Of a DNA stretch of 64,000 nt, positions 1-18,504 are shown piece by piece. Each line of letters opens with the position of its first letter. Positions within the stretch are counted from its first letter, which is position 1. Where the stretch lies: positions 18,884,836-18,948,835 of the forward strand of contig NC_080717.1 in the NCBI RefSeq assembly GCF_019097595.1. The letters are read 5' to 3'. Under the pieces are notes generated by a model. That model did no database searches, had not been told where the DNA came from, and saw only the letters and a list, made by a program, of their open reading frames with translations. The position numbers were made by a program, and so were the translations under genes. This DNA comes from Hemibagrus wyckioides. Taxonomy: Eukaryota > Chordata > Actinopteri > Siluriformes > Bagridae.

Positions 1-80
1 TAATTATTTAATTTCTAGTACAAAAGGCGAACATTAAAATAAGAAAAAAGGCAGCAAAACACTGAAATGTCTGAAGATAC

Positions 81-688
81 CTCATATCTGTCCTTCGACG
101 CCGCATAATGTAATGGGGTGCAACCATTTTGGTTGACTGAATTCAGCTGAGCTCCTCTGCCTATTAAAGATCTAACAATTTCCTCCCTTCCTGCAGAAGC
201 TGCAATGTGCAGAGGAGTCCAAGACGCCTACAAACGATGTCAAACAACATGGTTAATGACTTACATACTGAAACATGACAGCAGCTTGAGCAGTAGTGAC
301 AATGCAGCTTAGAAGAAGATGCTGACTCACATCATCCTTAACATCCACCTCAACTCCAAGATCCAGAAGAAACTGAACGATATGGGTATGTCCAGCTGAA
401 CAAGCCCAGTGCAAAGCAGTCCTGTTGTCCTGGAAAGTTAAACACAATCAGACAAAAAACAAACAACCAGACCTTATCAATGAATCCTACATACTGATAT
501 GAACTTCACATGGAGATGATGACTAGCTAACTGGCTACCTAATCTTGCTGAATATCTATCTCGCTTTCACACACCTGATCTGTTTTCGCCGCCAGTCTTC
601 TGTCAGACAAAATGCATTTTTTAAGCTGATCAAATTTGCCTGTGTATGCCAAGTTACAGATCTCTAAGTTGGACACAGAGCTCTCCAT
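81..688 (-). CDS. psmd10: 26S proteasome assembly chaperone gankyrin, 5' three coding exons (partial)
   Basis: Three exons on the minus strand read as the N-terminal 120 residues of PSMD10/gankyrin, the ankyrin-repeat chaperone that binds the Rpt3 (PSMC4) ATPase during assembly of the 19S regulatory particle. Exon 1 is 688-575 (starts MESSVSNLEICNLAYTGKF), exon 2 is 429-331 (DNRTALHWACSAGH), exon 3 is 227-81 (ASWTPLHIAASAGREEIV to ASKDRYE). Lengths of 114, 99 and 147 nt are all whole codons, each with AG acceptor and GT donor. The repeats show the usual TPLHxAA consensus. The human protein is about 226 residues, so roughly half is here; the rest lies left of position 1 and bases 1-80 are intron. 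The start is chosen because it matches the family N terminus. It is divergent from nxt2. Family assignment is very sure. Confidence 0.95.
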
Positions 689-1175
689 AATAACTTCCTA
701 CAATTATACCCCGTGGTATGTGCAGAGCGGATGTCACACTCAAAAGTATCCGGTATGGAAACGATCGAGATTTCAAATTAAAAGTGATAAAACCGTGGAA
801 ATGTGTTGTTTTAATAAACAACAATGTTAATACAGACACTGTATAATTTAAACATATGAAATTGACCTTTAATATAAAAGAAAATCCAGCATGAGTTACT
901 ATATTTACAAAAAATTAAATACAGTGAAAAGAAGTGGGAACTAAAGAGTAAGACTAGACGGATAACATTTACAGGAGCACCACATTTCTCAAAGGAGCGA
1001 CAGCTCTGGTCTGTTTATTGACACAATAGGAAATCTACAAACTATTTGCGTATAAGTGTTTATGATTAAATTGTGTTCATGTGTTGTGTGAGCTAGCTTT
1101 ATTCCACTTATTTCAGTAAGTACGTCTTAAAAGAACAGACACATAGAGAGAAGCTCGCGGCGTGAATTCATCAGT
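689..1175. promoter_or_regulatory. Shared intergenic promoter region between divergent psmd10 and nxt2
   Basis: The two start codons lie 487 bp apart on opposite strands, so both promoters and both 5' UTRs must sit in this stretch, unless an upstream noncoding exon exists. The sequence is AT-rich, without an obvious CpG island. I see no clear TATA box or other strong core element. The role is inferred from gene arrangement only. Confidence 0.55.
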
Positions 1176-1681
1176 ATGGCTTCCACTATTGTAAGTATCC
1201 CTGATCTCAGATCCTATAAACGTCTTGATTATTTTTGTATACAATTAACTGATAATAAACTGATATTTCCCCCACTTAACAGGACTTCAGGACACACGTG
1301 GATCAGTCGTGCAGATACTCCGAGGAGTTTGTCAACATTTACTATGACTGCATGGACAAAAAAAGACGAGTGAGTATGATCCACGTGCATAATAAATAAA
1401 TAAATACATATTCCTATATAAATCCCCTTTTTTTTTTACAGTTAAAATTTTTACAGTTTTTATTACAGGGGATTTTTACAGTTAAAATAGCGCGGTTTCA
1501 TGGCATCACGATATAAATTATAAAAAACGTCTTTTTAAATAAACTAAAAAAGTTCCCCATTTGCACTTTCTCAGAAAATACAACTGCTATTATAAAGAAT
1601 GGCAGTGTTAGTCAAAACTAGAGATTTATTTTGTTCCAAGAATTTATTTCTCCATTATATACAGTATATAACTTGCAGTGA

Positions 1682-1718
<37 letters not shown>

Positions 1719-4700
1719 TAAATACTGGCCTAGTGTACAATTAAAAGAAATAGTGTTTATAATTTGATAACTATTGTGTATAATAAAATTATGAACATGA
1801 GAGGATTGACCACAAGGTGTTGGACTACTGATGGGTTGTGAGTTCAAATCCCGGCACTGCCAAGCTGTCCCCGCTGGACTGTAAAGAAAGGCCCTTAACT
1901 CTCAAATGCTCAGTTGTATACATGAGATATACTTATATTGCCAAAAGTTTTGGGACACCTCTCCAAATCAATGAATTCAGGGGTTGGGCTTGGCCCCTTA
2001 GTTCCAGTGAAAGGAACTCTTAATGCACAAAGCAAGGTCCATAAAGATATGGATGAGTGAGTTTGGTGTGGAGGAACTTGACTGTCCTGACTTCAACCCG
2101 ATAGAACACCTTTGGGATGAATTAGAGCGGAGACTGTGAGCCAGTCCAAAACTGTGACGTCTGCCTTTACATGCACATGAATGTAATATGGAGTTGGTCC
2201 GCTCTTTGCAGCTATAACAGCTGCAAAGCTGTTATAACCCCTGAAAAATGACGTCTGAATTCAATGATTTGGAGTGGTGTCCCAAAACCTTTCACAATAT
2301 AGTGTAATTGTTAGTCTGGCTAAGGGCATCTGACAAATGCATGAAATGTAATGGATTACACGACCAATGGGTTTCAGTGCAGCCTGTATCTCCTACATGG
2401 AGAAACTGAGGTTACTGTACTATGATTTAAGGGTACCATAGACAGAGGTGGTTGTGTAATTCGATTAGATTAGATTCAACTTTGTCATTGTGCAGAGTAC
2501 ACGTACAATGAAATGCAGTTAGAATCCAACCAGAAGTGCATAAGTGGCATATTTACAATAAATTACAATAGAGATATACAGCTATGGGGGTGATATGTAC
2601 AGGAGAATGGATGTACAGGTGTAGTAGGAAATATAAATAGGTATAAAACATATCTATATATGTATGCACAATCTACAATATAGTAATGAAGATATTTTAA
2701 GAATGTGTATGCATGCATGTTTAAATAGTATTGTTATGTACAGGATACAAATGTACAGTAGTGCAAATTTTTGTAATTATGGGGGAGTTGAAGAAAAGGA
2801 TCAAGTATTTTGAAAAGTCAGGGATTCGAAAGCTGATCATACCCATGAAAACCCTAGTGTGGATTTAAATTTCATATATATGACAAAAAAATGCCTTGTT
2901 TGTTTCAGAACCTGACAAGACTTTACCTGGATAAAGCCACCCTGGTGTGGAATGGGAATAACATTTCAGGACAGGATGCTCTTGGAGAATTTTTTGAGTC
3001 TCTTCCCTCAAGTGAATTCCAGGTGCACACACTCGACTGCCAGCCTGTCCATGGTATGTGTATTATGTGTGGCATTGTTACAGCCTGTACTGTTTGTAAT
3101 CACCTAATACACATTACAACACATCTATGATCCTGTATCGGGTCATAATTTCTGATTGCAAGTAGCCTGTACCACAAATAAGCACTCGTGTTAAATTCAT
3201 GTGCCTTTTAGTCAGGTGTCAAGCAAAAAAAAAAAAACTGGGTGGAGCTAGAAATAATACAGACAATGTATTGGCCATACACAAAGTTCTGACTTAAATT
3301 AGACATCATTTTGATACAAAAAACAAACAACCACCAAAAACTCTTATTAAAATAACTTTTTCTCTTTTCTCATTATAGTGTCTGATGTAATTGCATAGCA
3401 AATAGCAAAGTTTGCTTCTTGCCTTTTTACTAAAACATAAGTGCAGGGTGAAATGTAAATTAGAACTCAAAGTCCATCCATTATTTCTACTGTTAATTTT
3501 TCTTCCTAACACTAATGTGATGTGGAAAATGAAGTCAACCTTGAGAGAACTCATTTACATTATCAGATGGAAACAGATGCAGAGAACAGATCATTCTGGA
3601 TTTGGGTTAGTGGCCATGTCATACTGCAATGTCTGGTAGAAATCAGGAGCAAATACACTTTAATAGGAAGCCACTTTAATAGGAACATTTGTACCCACCT
3701 TGCCTTGTCCATTTTTAGATGAACTCTCTCTTGACTGTAACTGCATGATTTCATGCATTGCACTGCTCCAACATGGCTGGTTAAACACAAAAATGAACAA
3801 ATAAACGTCTTCCTATTAAATTGGCCAGTAAGTATAAGTAGCTTTTAGGAGATCTGTACGTAAGAGCACAAAGCTGCTAAAATTCAGTTTTAACATTTCT
3901 ATGTGTAGCATTGTATGACTGTAGCATTCAATAGATACACTATATTGCCAAAAGTTTTGGGACATCTGCCTTTACATGCACATTAATGTTTAATGACATA
4001 TCATTCTTATTTAGTGGGGTTTAATATGGAGTTAGCCCACCCTTTGCAGCTATAACAGCTTCAACTCTTCTGGGAAGGCTTTCCACAAGGTTTAGGAGTG
4101 TGTTTATTCCTCTAGAAGTGCATTTGTGAGGTCAGGCACTGATGTTGGATGAGAAGGTCTGGCTCACAGTCTCCGCTCTAATTCATCCCAAAGGTGTTCT
4201 ATCAGGTTGAGGTCAGGACTCTGTGCAGTTCCTCCACACCAAACTCTCTCATTCATGTCTTTATGACCTTGCTTTGTGCACTGGTGTGCAGTCATGTTGG
4301 AACAGGAAGGGGTCATCCCCAAACTGTTCCCACAAAGTTGTTAGCATGAATTTGTCCAAATTTCAAATTTTAACTTGATATGCTAAAGCATTAAGAGTTC
4401 CTTTCACTGGAACTAAGGGGTCAAGCCCAACCCCTGAAAAACAACACCTCAATTCAATGATTTGGTGGGGGTGTCCCAAAACTTTTGGCACTATGGTGTG
4501 TTTATCCTAAAGAGTTGAAAATGTTTATATTTCCATTTTTATTTCCAGAACAAGCGACTCAAGGCCAGACAACGTTGCTGGTGGTCACTGCAGGCACGGT
4601 CAAGTTTGACGGAAGTAAACAGAGATATTTCAACCAGAACTTCCTGCTAACGGCTCAAGCTTCCCCAAACAGCGACCAGCCGGTGTGGAAAATCGCGAGT

Positions 4701-4733
4701 GACTGTTTTCGCTTCCAAGACTGGGCAAGCTGA
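1176..4733 (+). CDS. nxt2: NTF2-related export protein (p15), NXF1 partner
   Basis: Four exons give a 143-residue NTF2-like protein of the NXT1/NXT2 (p15) family, which heterodimerises with NXF1/TAP to export mRNA through the nuclear pore. Exons: 1176-1190 (MASTI), 1283-1369 ([10 protein letters not shown] to DKKRR), 2909-3053 ([17 protein letters not shown] to CQPVH), 4549-4733 (EQATQGQTT to CFRFQDWAS, stop TGA 4731-4733). All junctions obey GT-AG, and phases join exactly, with one Glu codon split between exons 3 and 4. Length equals the family norm (about 140). NXT2 rather than NXT1 is chosen because the neighbour is acsl4, as I recall for human Xq23; sequence alone hardly separates the two. 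Intron 2 carries a SINE, a Tc1-A derivative and a LINE/SINE-like stretch. Intron 3 carries a MITE-like fragment and a Tc1-A copy ending about 50 bp before exon 4. Confidence 0.94.
1806..2352 (+). mobile_element. tRNA-like SINE interrupted by a Tc1-A insertion
   Basis: The left part (1806-1929) contains a B-box-like GTTCAAATCCC and the phrase GGCCCTTAACTCTCAAATGC typical of a common fish SINE. Its tail (CTAAGGGCATCTGACAAATG) resumes after 2306. The Tc1-like element sits in between, with TA at both edges, so the SINE is older than the transposon. Confidence 0.6.
1930..2306. mobile_element. Tc1-A derivative, head-to-head rearranged (copy 1)
   Basis: Both ends carry the family terminus (TTGCCAAAAGTTTTGGGACA, and its diverged reverse complement at the right). 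The left two thirds run in transposase-sense orientation: about 2040-2140 can be read as the end of a Tc1 DDE domain. Near 2141-2160 the orientation flips and the sequence restarts at the left-end subterminal region (CTGCCTTTACATGCACATGA). The same flip occurs in the copy at 21560-22355. It is non-autonomous. Confidence 0.75.
2460..2780 (+). repeat. Interspersed repeat, LINE/SINE 3'-end type
   Basis: The stretch starts ATTCAACTTTGTCATTGTGC and continues ACGTACAATGAAATGCAG, a phrase I recognise from many fish genomes. The rest is low-complexity AT-rich DNA. The class is uncertain and the boundaries approximate. Confidence 0.4.
3640..3835. mobile_element. MITE-like fragment with CACTTTAATAGGAA ends
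   Basis: The motif ACTTTAATAGGAA occurs near 3657-3690, and a reverse-complement-like TTCCTATTAAATTGGCCAGT ends the segment near 3810-3830. This resembles the ends of a widespread fish DNA transposon whose other, longer copy is at about 34720-35205. Superfamily not determined. Confidence 0.45.
3936..4500 (+). mobile_element. Tc1-A non-autonomous element (copy 2) in nxt2 intron 3
   Basis: The terminus ACACTATATTGCCAAAAG at the left matches CTTTTGGCACTATGGTGTG in reverse complement at the right. Internal sequence is antisense to a Tc1-like transposase C-terminal half, with internal deletions. The right end is about 50 bp from the nxt2 exon 4 acceptor. Confidence 0.8.
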
Positions 4734-4845
4734 ATGATCCCAGCTTCCTGTTTTCCATTTCCTGTTTGTATGAAAATATTTATAAAAAAAAAAAAATTGT
4801 GGAAGATCTGAGTGACTGTTACTTCCATGGCTAGTTGTTTTTTTA

Positions 4846-4851
4846 AATAAA
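4846..4851 (+). other. nxt2 polyadenylation signal
   Basis: AATAAA lies 113 bp after the nxt2 stop codon, the first such hexamer downstream, so a short 3' UTR ending near 4870 is likely. Confidence 0.6.
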
Positions 4852-4869
4852 TGTGTTATAAATGAAAGA

Positions 4870-6426
4870 CCACACAGTGGACAAGATGTACTCTGTAGAA
4901 AACAATTTAATTATCACAATGTATATTACATTTAGAATATGGTTCACAAAATCTAATAAATAAGAGCGGCATGAAATATTCAAGCGAATGCATGGTATCT
5001 TCTAAATGTTCACATTTGGAATGGTCCTTTATGTTCAAATTCATTTGGGACCCTGAGGCTCGATGGGAAAACAAAATGACGTCTGGAAACGAGTTCTTTT
5101 TGTTGCTGTTGTTTAAATATCATATCCTTACAGAAGTGCAAACACATAAACCCAATCTACTTCAAACAACAGTCTTCATTGGTACAGTGGTGTTTTTTCT
5201 TAAATAATGGAATAACACAATTAACACACTTCAATTAAATAAACAGTGCAAGTGAACAAAACAGTAATTAAATATTTGGTAAGGAGATTGGTGTCTGGAT
5301 AATAAACCTCAAATGAAATCCTGCATTTTCAGAAGCAGCAACTCAAATTATAGTGCAAAAAATAAAAACTAGGCAGTTCATACTAAACTGGGAGAACAAA
5401 CAACCGCATCACTACGGGAAAAGAAAATATCTAAAGATGATCTATCATCTCTTAAAGTCAGTACACTGGTAATTAAACAGTATTCTACAGACATCACTGG
5501 GAACGAATTAAACACAGCTTCGGTGTTGGTTGCGTTTACAGGAGAAACGTCTGCTAAAAATGTTAAAACGGTTTCCCTTCATAACTGTCAGCTACAATCG
5601 TTCAGTCCTGAGTCCTTCCAAAAGTACAAGGTCATTCAATAAATTAGCATGATATTAACATTAAAAAACCACACCACACAAAACATAACAGATCTGGACG
5701 TCACACGTGAAGAAAGATAATCGATGTGAATCCTTTCAAGTAGTATATTACAGTCCTCAGTGGATGTGCGTAGATCATTAACAGAAGCTCGCTGCTATTG
5801 AAAAACAATCCCGTTCAGAAGGCACAATGAGCTCGCCGTACACTGTTGGCTTCCCAAAGGAAGCTCAGCCCGTCCGTACGGCGACAACCTCGTCTCTGGT
5901 CAACCACGACTGGTTTTTCGCCTTCAAATTCTTTATACGATTGTGTTAGAAAGATGAAAATACAAACTGATCACTTATATTGTACAAAAATACAAATAGC
6001 TGAAGGTGATGGTGTTTTAAAAGCGATCATATTTTTTTTTATCTATATCTATACATATATATGTAACCTTGCACGAGTGAGTTTTAAGTGAAAATGAAGA
6101 ATTTTTTGTTTGTGCAAGCTGGAATGTTGTCGCTTTAACTGAGTCTCACGCCATTCAGCTAGGTGAACTATTCTACAGCAGAGAGACTAGAGCTCTGGAT
6201 AGACTTTTACAGATCTGCTGATATTATCCACAGTATGATGAGCACTAAAGTTGGAAACGGATCAGCACAGGAGATTATCAGGACGTGTGTGTGTTCCACA
6301 CTAAGCGATGATGTGTGTTTATTACAGCAAAATCATTTTTCTAGACATGTATACATGTGCAGCATGTATGGCGTATGGCGCCAGAGTGATGATGAATTTA
6401 GAGTATTTGGCTGTTTTTTTTTTTTA
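4870..6426 (-). other. Probable acsl4 3' UTR and convergent nxt2-acsl4 interval
   Basis: About 1.55 kb of non-repetitive sequence lies between the converging stops of nxt2 and acsl4. No credible coding region is present. A long acsl4 3' UTR is the simplest reading. In mammals the single-exon KCNE5 gene lies between these two genes, but no KCNE-like open frame is visible here. Confidence 0.45.
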
Positions 6427-15255
<8,829 letters not shown>

Positions 15256-15261
15256 AGTCAT

Positions 15262-17332
15262 GTAGATATCGAGACTGAGATGGTCAAGGCTGAGTGAGGT
15301 TACTTTAATACGCTGCTACTTAACGAGTCCGGTGGTTGTACAGATGCAGAGACTCACTTCCTTCTTTTTTTTTTTTTTTTTAAAAATGTCACCTAACAAA
15401 GACAAAGACACAAAACAGACAAACAACAGATTAATGAAAGGGCAACAACAATAAAGTTCTCTGACACTTGCAAATACACCCAGCCGATCCTAAACAGGAT
15501 TCCACAGTAAAAAGCTGCAGGCTATCGTGACAGTGAATTTCAAAACAAAAACAACAACAAAACAGCCAACTTCTTCTCTGGTGACAAAAAACAGCTCTTA
15601 CTAGTGATTGTTTTATTTATTTATTTATTTTAATGTTAATTCTGTAAAAAATACTTAGATATCCTTGTAGATGTTGCTATTGTTATATTCAAAAAATATT
15701 AAAATTCCAGAAAGCGTGTGCCAGAAATACTGTACAATAAACGCATACAGCACCAGGACAAACTGACAAAAATTATTTGCATATTTTTTGCATATAAAAA
15801 AGTCAATGCATTTTATAAAGCTAAACCATGTACACACACACACACACGCACACACACACACACATTCACACTCTTGAGTAGTTACATATAATGAATATGT
15901 AAAAAGAATTTTTTTAAAAAATGTATTTTTAAATCAATTTGCCTCAGGGATCAATAAAGTACTCTTATCTATCCCTCACTCTATATATCCAAACTTTCAT
16001 GGTGTGGTCGTGTCATATATTGCAATCCAGAGTCCAGTGTCTTTAAGATTTGATCTAAGAAGCACAGGAGTCTACACACCTTTTGCTGCCGTTTTGTCTT
16101 TGCTTATATTGCTGCTGATGTAACACTGGAATTTTCCGCCTGGCATTAATAAACCACTATCTTGTCTTACATAAAAAAAAAAAAAAAACCCGACAGCTAT
16201 CCCTGACTACATTCAACCTTCCAAAAACTAAAAAAAAAAAAAAGAATGTCCATTTTAAGCTGTGATAAATAATTCATCAGAGACTATTTCCATACATACA
16301 CTGTTACAGAAATCGGAGCTGTAATACAACATCCAAGGCTCTTACCTTCAATCACATGGCATCAGATGAGTAACAAAGAGAAAAAAAAAATTGAAGAATG
16401 CACTCGGATTGACTCGATACAAGGGGGGGAGGCTATGGAAGGAATAATTTGCCATTTGTATCTGTACTTGTGCCTGTTTCACCTGGTCAGACCATTGAGG
16501 AAGCGTGAGCACGAGAGCCAATGATGTGTCGCTCCTCAGCTCACCCCACACTCACCACATCCACCAACACCAGAGCAGACAGGATTTACAGACTCAAACT
16601 TGGATCCCATTACCCTCACTGCAGGTTAATAAGGTTCATCACTTAAAACCATCAGGATATTGTGGCATCAGTTGTAACGTGTTGGCACAATTCAAGGACA
16701 AAGTTCATAGAATAGGTGGAGGGCATCATATAAGTTGTTGAACACTGACCATCACGCCCATATTTAAGGGTTTGAACTGAAACTGCCGTAATTTATAAGA
16801 GTACTTCCGTTATGACTCAAGGATGCCTGTGCTATCATGGCGTGATGTCTGGCAGGATGTACTGGTGAGGCATACTGACTTTCTGCCATTACACTATAAC
16901 TACAGTGACCATTAAACAGTAAAGTGAACACTCTCTCTCTTTCTCACAGACAAGCGACAGCATCTTTATCACCATCACCATCATCATCATCATCATCCGT
17001 ATCGCGCCACGCGTCTCACCTTCCCTCCTCTCAGAACAGGAACCACATCATTAATCTTCACTTATTAGTGTTTTAATCCGAAGTAAAAAAATTTTTTGTC
17101 GTTTTCATCGACAAGCACATCAATGACGTGTTAGCCTCCCTGCCTAGGATATACGCCACACTGAAGCCTCTTCCTCATCCACAATGAAACACAACGCTGC
17201 CTCAATATTTCAGCCAATACAGGATCTCCATCACATTGTTACATGATTGGTATTATTATTATTATTAAAGAAAAAAAAACACCCCAAAACAAATCATGGT
17301 GATATCTTAAACAGCTCTGTGAATGATCTTAC
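15262..17332 (-). other. Probable acsl4 5' intron and noncoding region
   Basis: No coding region is visible between the acsl4 start codon and the promoter-like block at 17333. The stretch holds a CA repeat (about 15834-15863), A-rich runs, a phrase like a LINE end (CAGGGATCAATAAAGTACTC near 15945-15964) and an ATC triplet repeat (about 16965-16997). A possible donor on the minus strand at 16346/16345 (GAAG|GTAAGAGC) could mark an alternative noncoding exon. Confidence 0.4.
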
Positions 17333-17540
17333 CTTCAGTTGGCTACAACAGCAGCAGTAGCCTCAGAGCCGGGTCAGTTCACCAGAATGACCGAGAGTTA
17401 CCTCTCAACGTCTTACCAAAACCCGGAAATCTGACGTCATCTGACTCCATTTTTTCCAGCCAATCAGTAAGGCGTCGTGCTGCTCGGCGTACTCCGGCTC
17501 ATTTGTTTCAAACTTGCCCGTGCTTTGAATGCGCGTGTGA
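17333..17540 (-). promoter_or_regulatory. Likely acsl4 first noncoding exon and promoter
   Basis: A strong minus-strand donor (CTGAAG|GTAAGATC) ends a candidate exon at 17333. Just upstream in the sense of transcription are a perfect CRE palindrome TGACGTCA (17432-17439) and a CCAAT box (17460-17464), in the most GC-rich stretch of the neighbourhood. Assignment to acsl4 is by position; no other minus-strand gene start lies between this block and the acsl4 coding exons. Confidence 0.45.
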
Positions 17541-17865
17541 TGACTCTTCTGTTCTGACGCATGTCTCACTATTTATGACTTAAAGTTTAAAGATGAGAAA
17601 CACACACATACAGAGAGAGAGAGAGAGATAATCATGGTGTTCGTTGTTTAATGAAATCCTAGACACCAATATGGCTGACTCAGCACTGGAACATCTCCTT
17701 CATGTAACCAGGTTGACTGCTATACATGATTCATTCATCTTCACTAACTACTTTATCCTGTTTGGGGTTGGATTCAGATGGGGAAATAAGGCAGGAAATA
17801 CGTCCAGGATGTGACATCAGTTTACAGCAAGGGCACCATGCTCACGCGCATTCACAACTCATTCT

Positions 17866-18353
17866 TACACGGATCAGGCATAACATTATGACCACCTTCT
17901 TAATATTGTGTTGGTCCCCCTTTTTGCTGACAAACTGCGATGCACTGACGCCTTTCTATCAGAGCCAGCATTAACTACTTCAGTGATTTGAGCAACAGTA
18001 GCTCGTCTGTTGGATCGGATCACACGGGTCAGCCTTCGCTCCCCACACGCATCAGTGAGCCTTGGCCATCCATGACCCTGTCGCCGGTTCACCACTGTTC
18101 CTTCCTTGGACCACTTTTGATAGATACTGACCACTGCAGACCGGGAACACCCCACAAGAGCTGCAGTTTTGGAGATGCTCCGATTCAGTCATCTATCCAT
18201 CACAATTTGACCCTTGTCAAACTCGCTCAAATCCTTACACTTGTCCAAATGTTCACTTGCTGCCGAATATATCCCACCCACTAACAGATACCATGATGAG
18301 GAGATAATCAGTGTTACTCACTTCACCCGTCACTGCTCATAATGATCGGTGTA
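17866..18353 (+). mobile_element. Tc1-B non-autonomous element
   Basis: The left end is ACACGGATCAGGCATAACAT; the right end is diverged (CATAATGATCGGTGTA). The complementary strand retains the transposase DNA-binding region ([20 protein letters not shown]). It separates the acsl4 promoter region from the 3' end of pin4. Confidence 0.8.
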
Positions 18354-18418
18354 TACCTAGGCTCAACATGTGAGGGGAAAAAAAAAATCCAAAAGAACTA
18401 TCCTTTTTCAGTTTTGTT

Positions 18419-18424
18419 TTTATT
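18419..18424 (-). other. pin4 polyadenylation signal
   Basis: AATAAA on the minus strand lies about 80 bp after the pin4 stop codon, implying a very short 3' UTR. Confidence 0.55.
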
Positions 18425-18504
18425 AACTGATATTTACACCATTTGTTTAAAAAAAAATTGAAAAAGAATACACTGGGTGAATCATGTAGTCTCAGGTACA
18501 GAGG

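Noticed and set aside
4870..6426. Possible kcne5 gene between nxt2 and acsl4
   Set aside because: Expected from the human order, but no open frame of suitable length with a single membrane segment is present on either strand.
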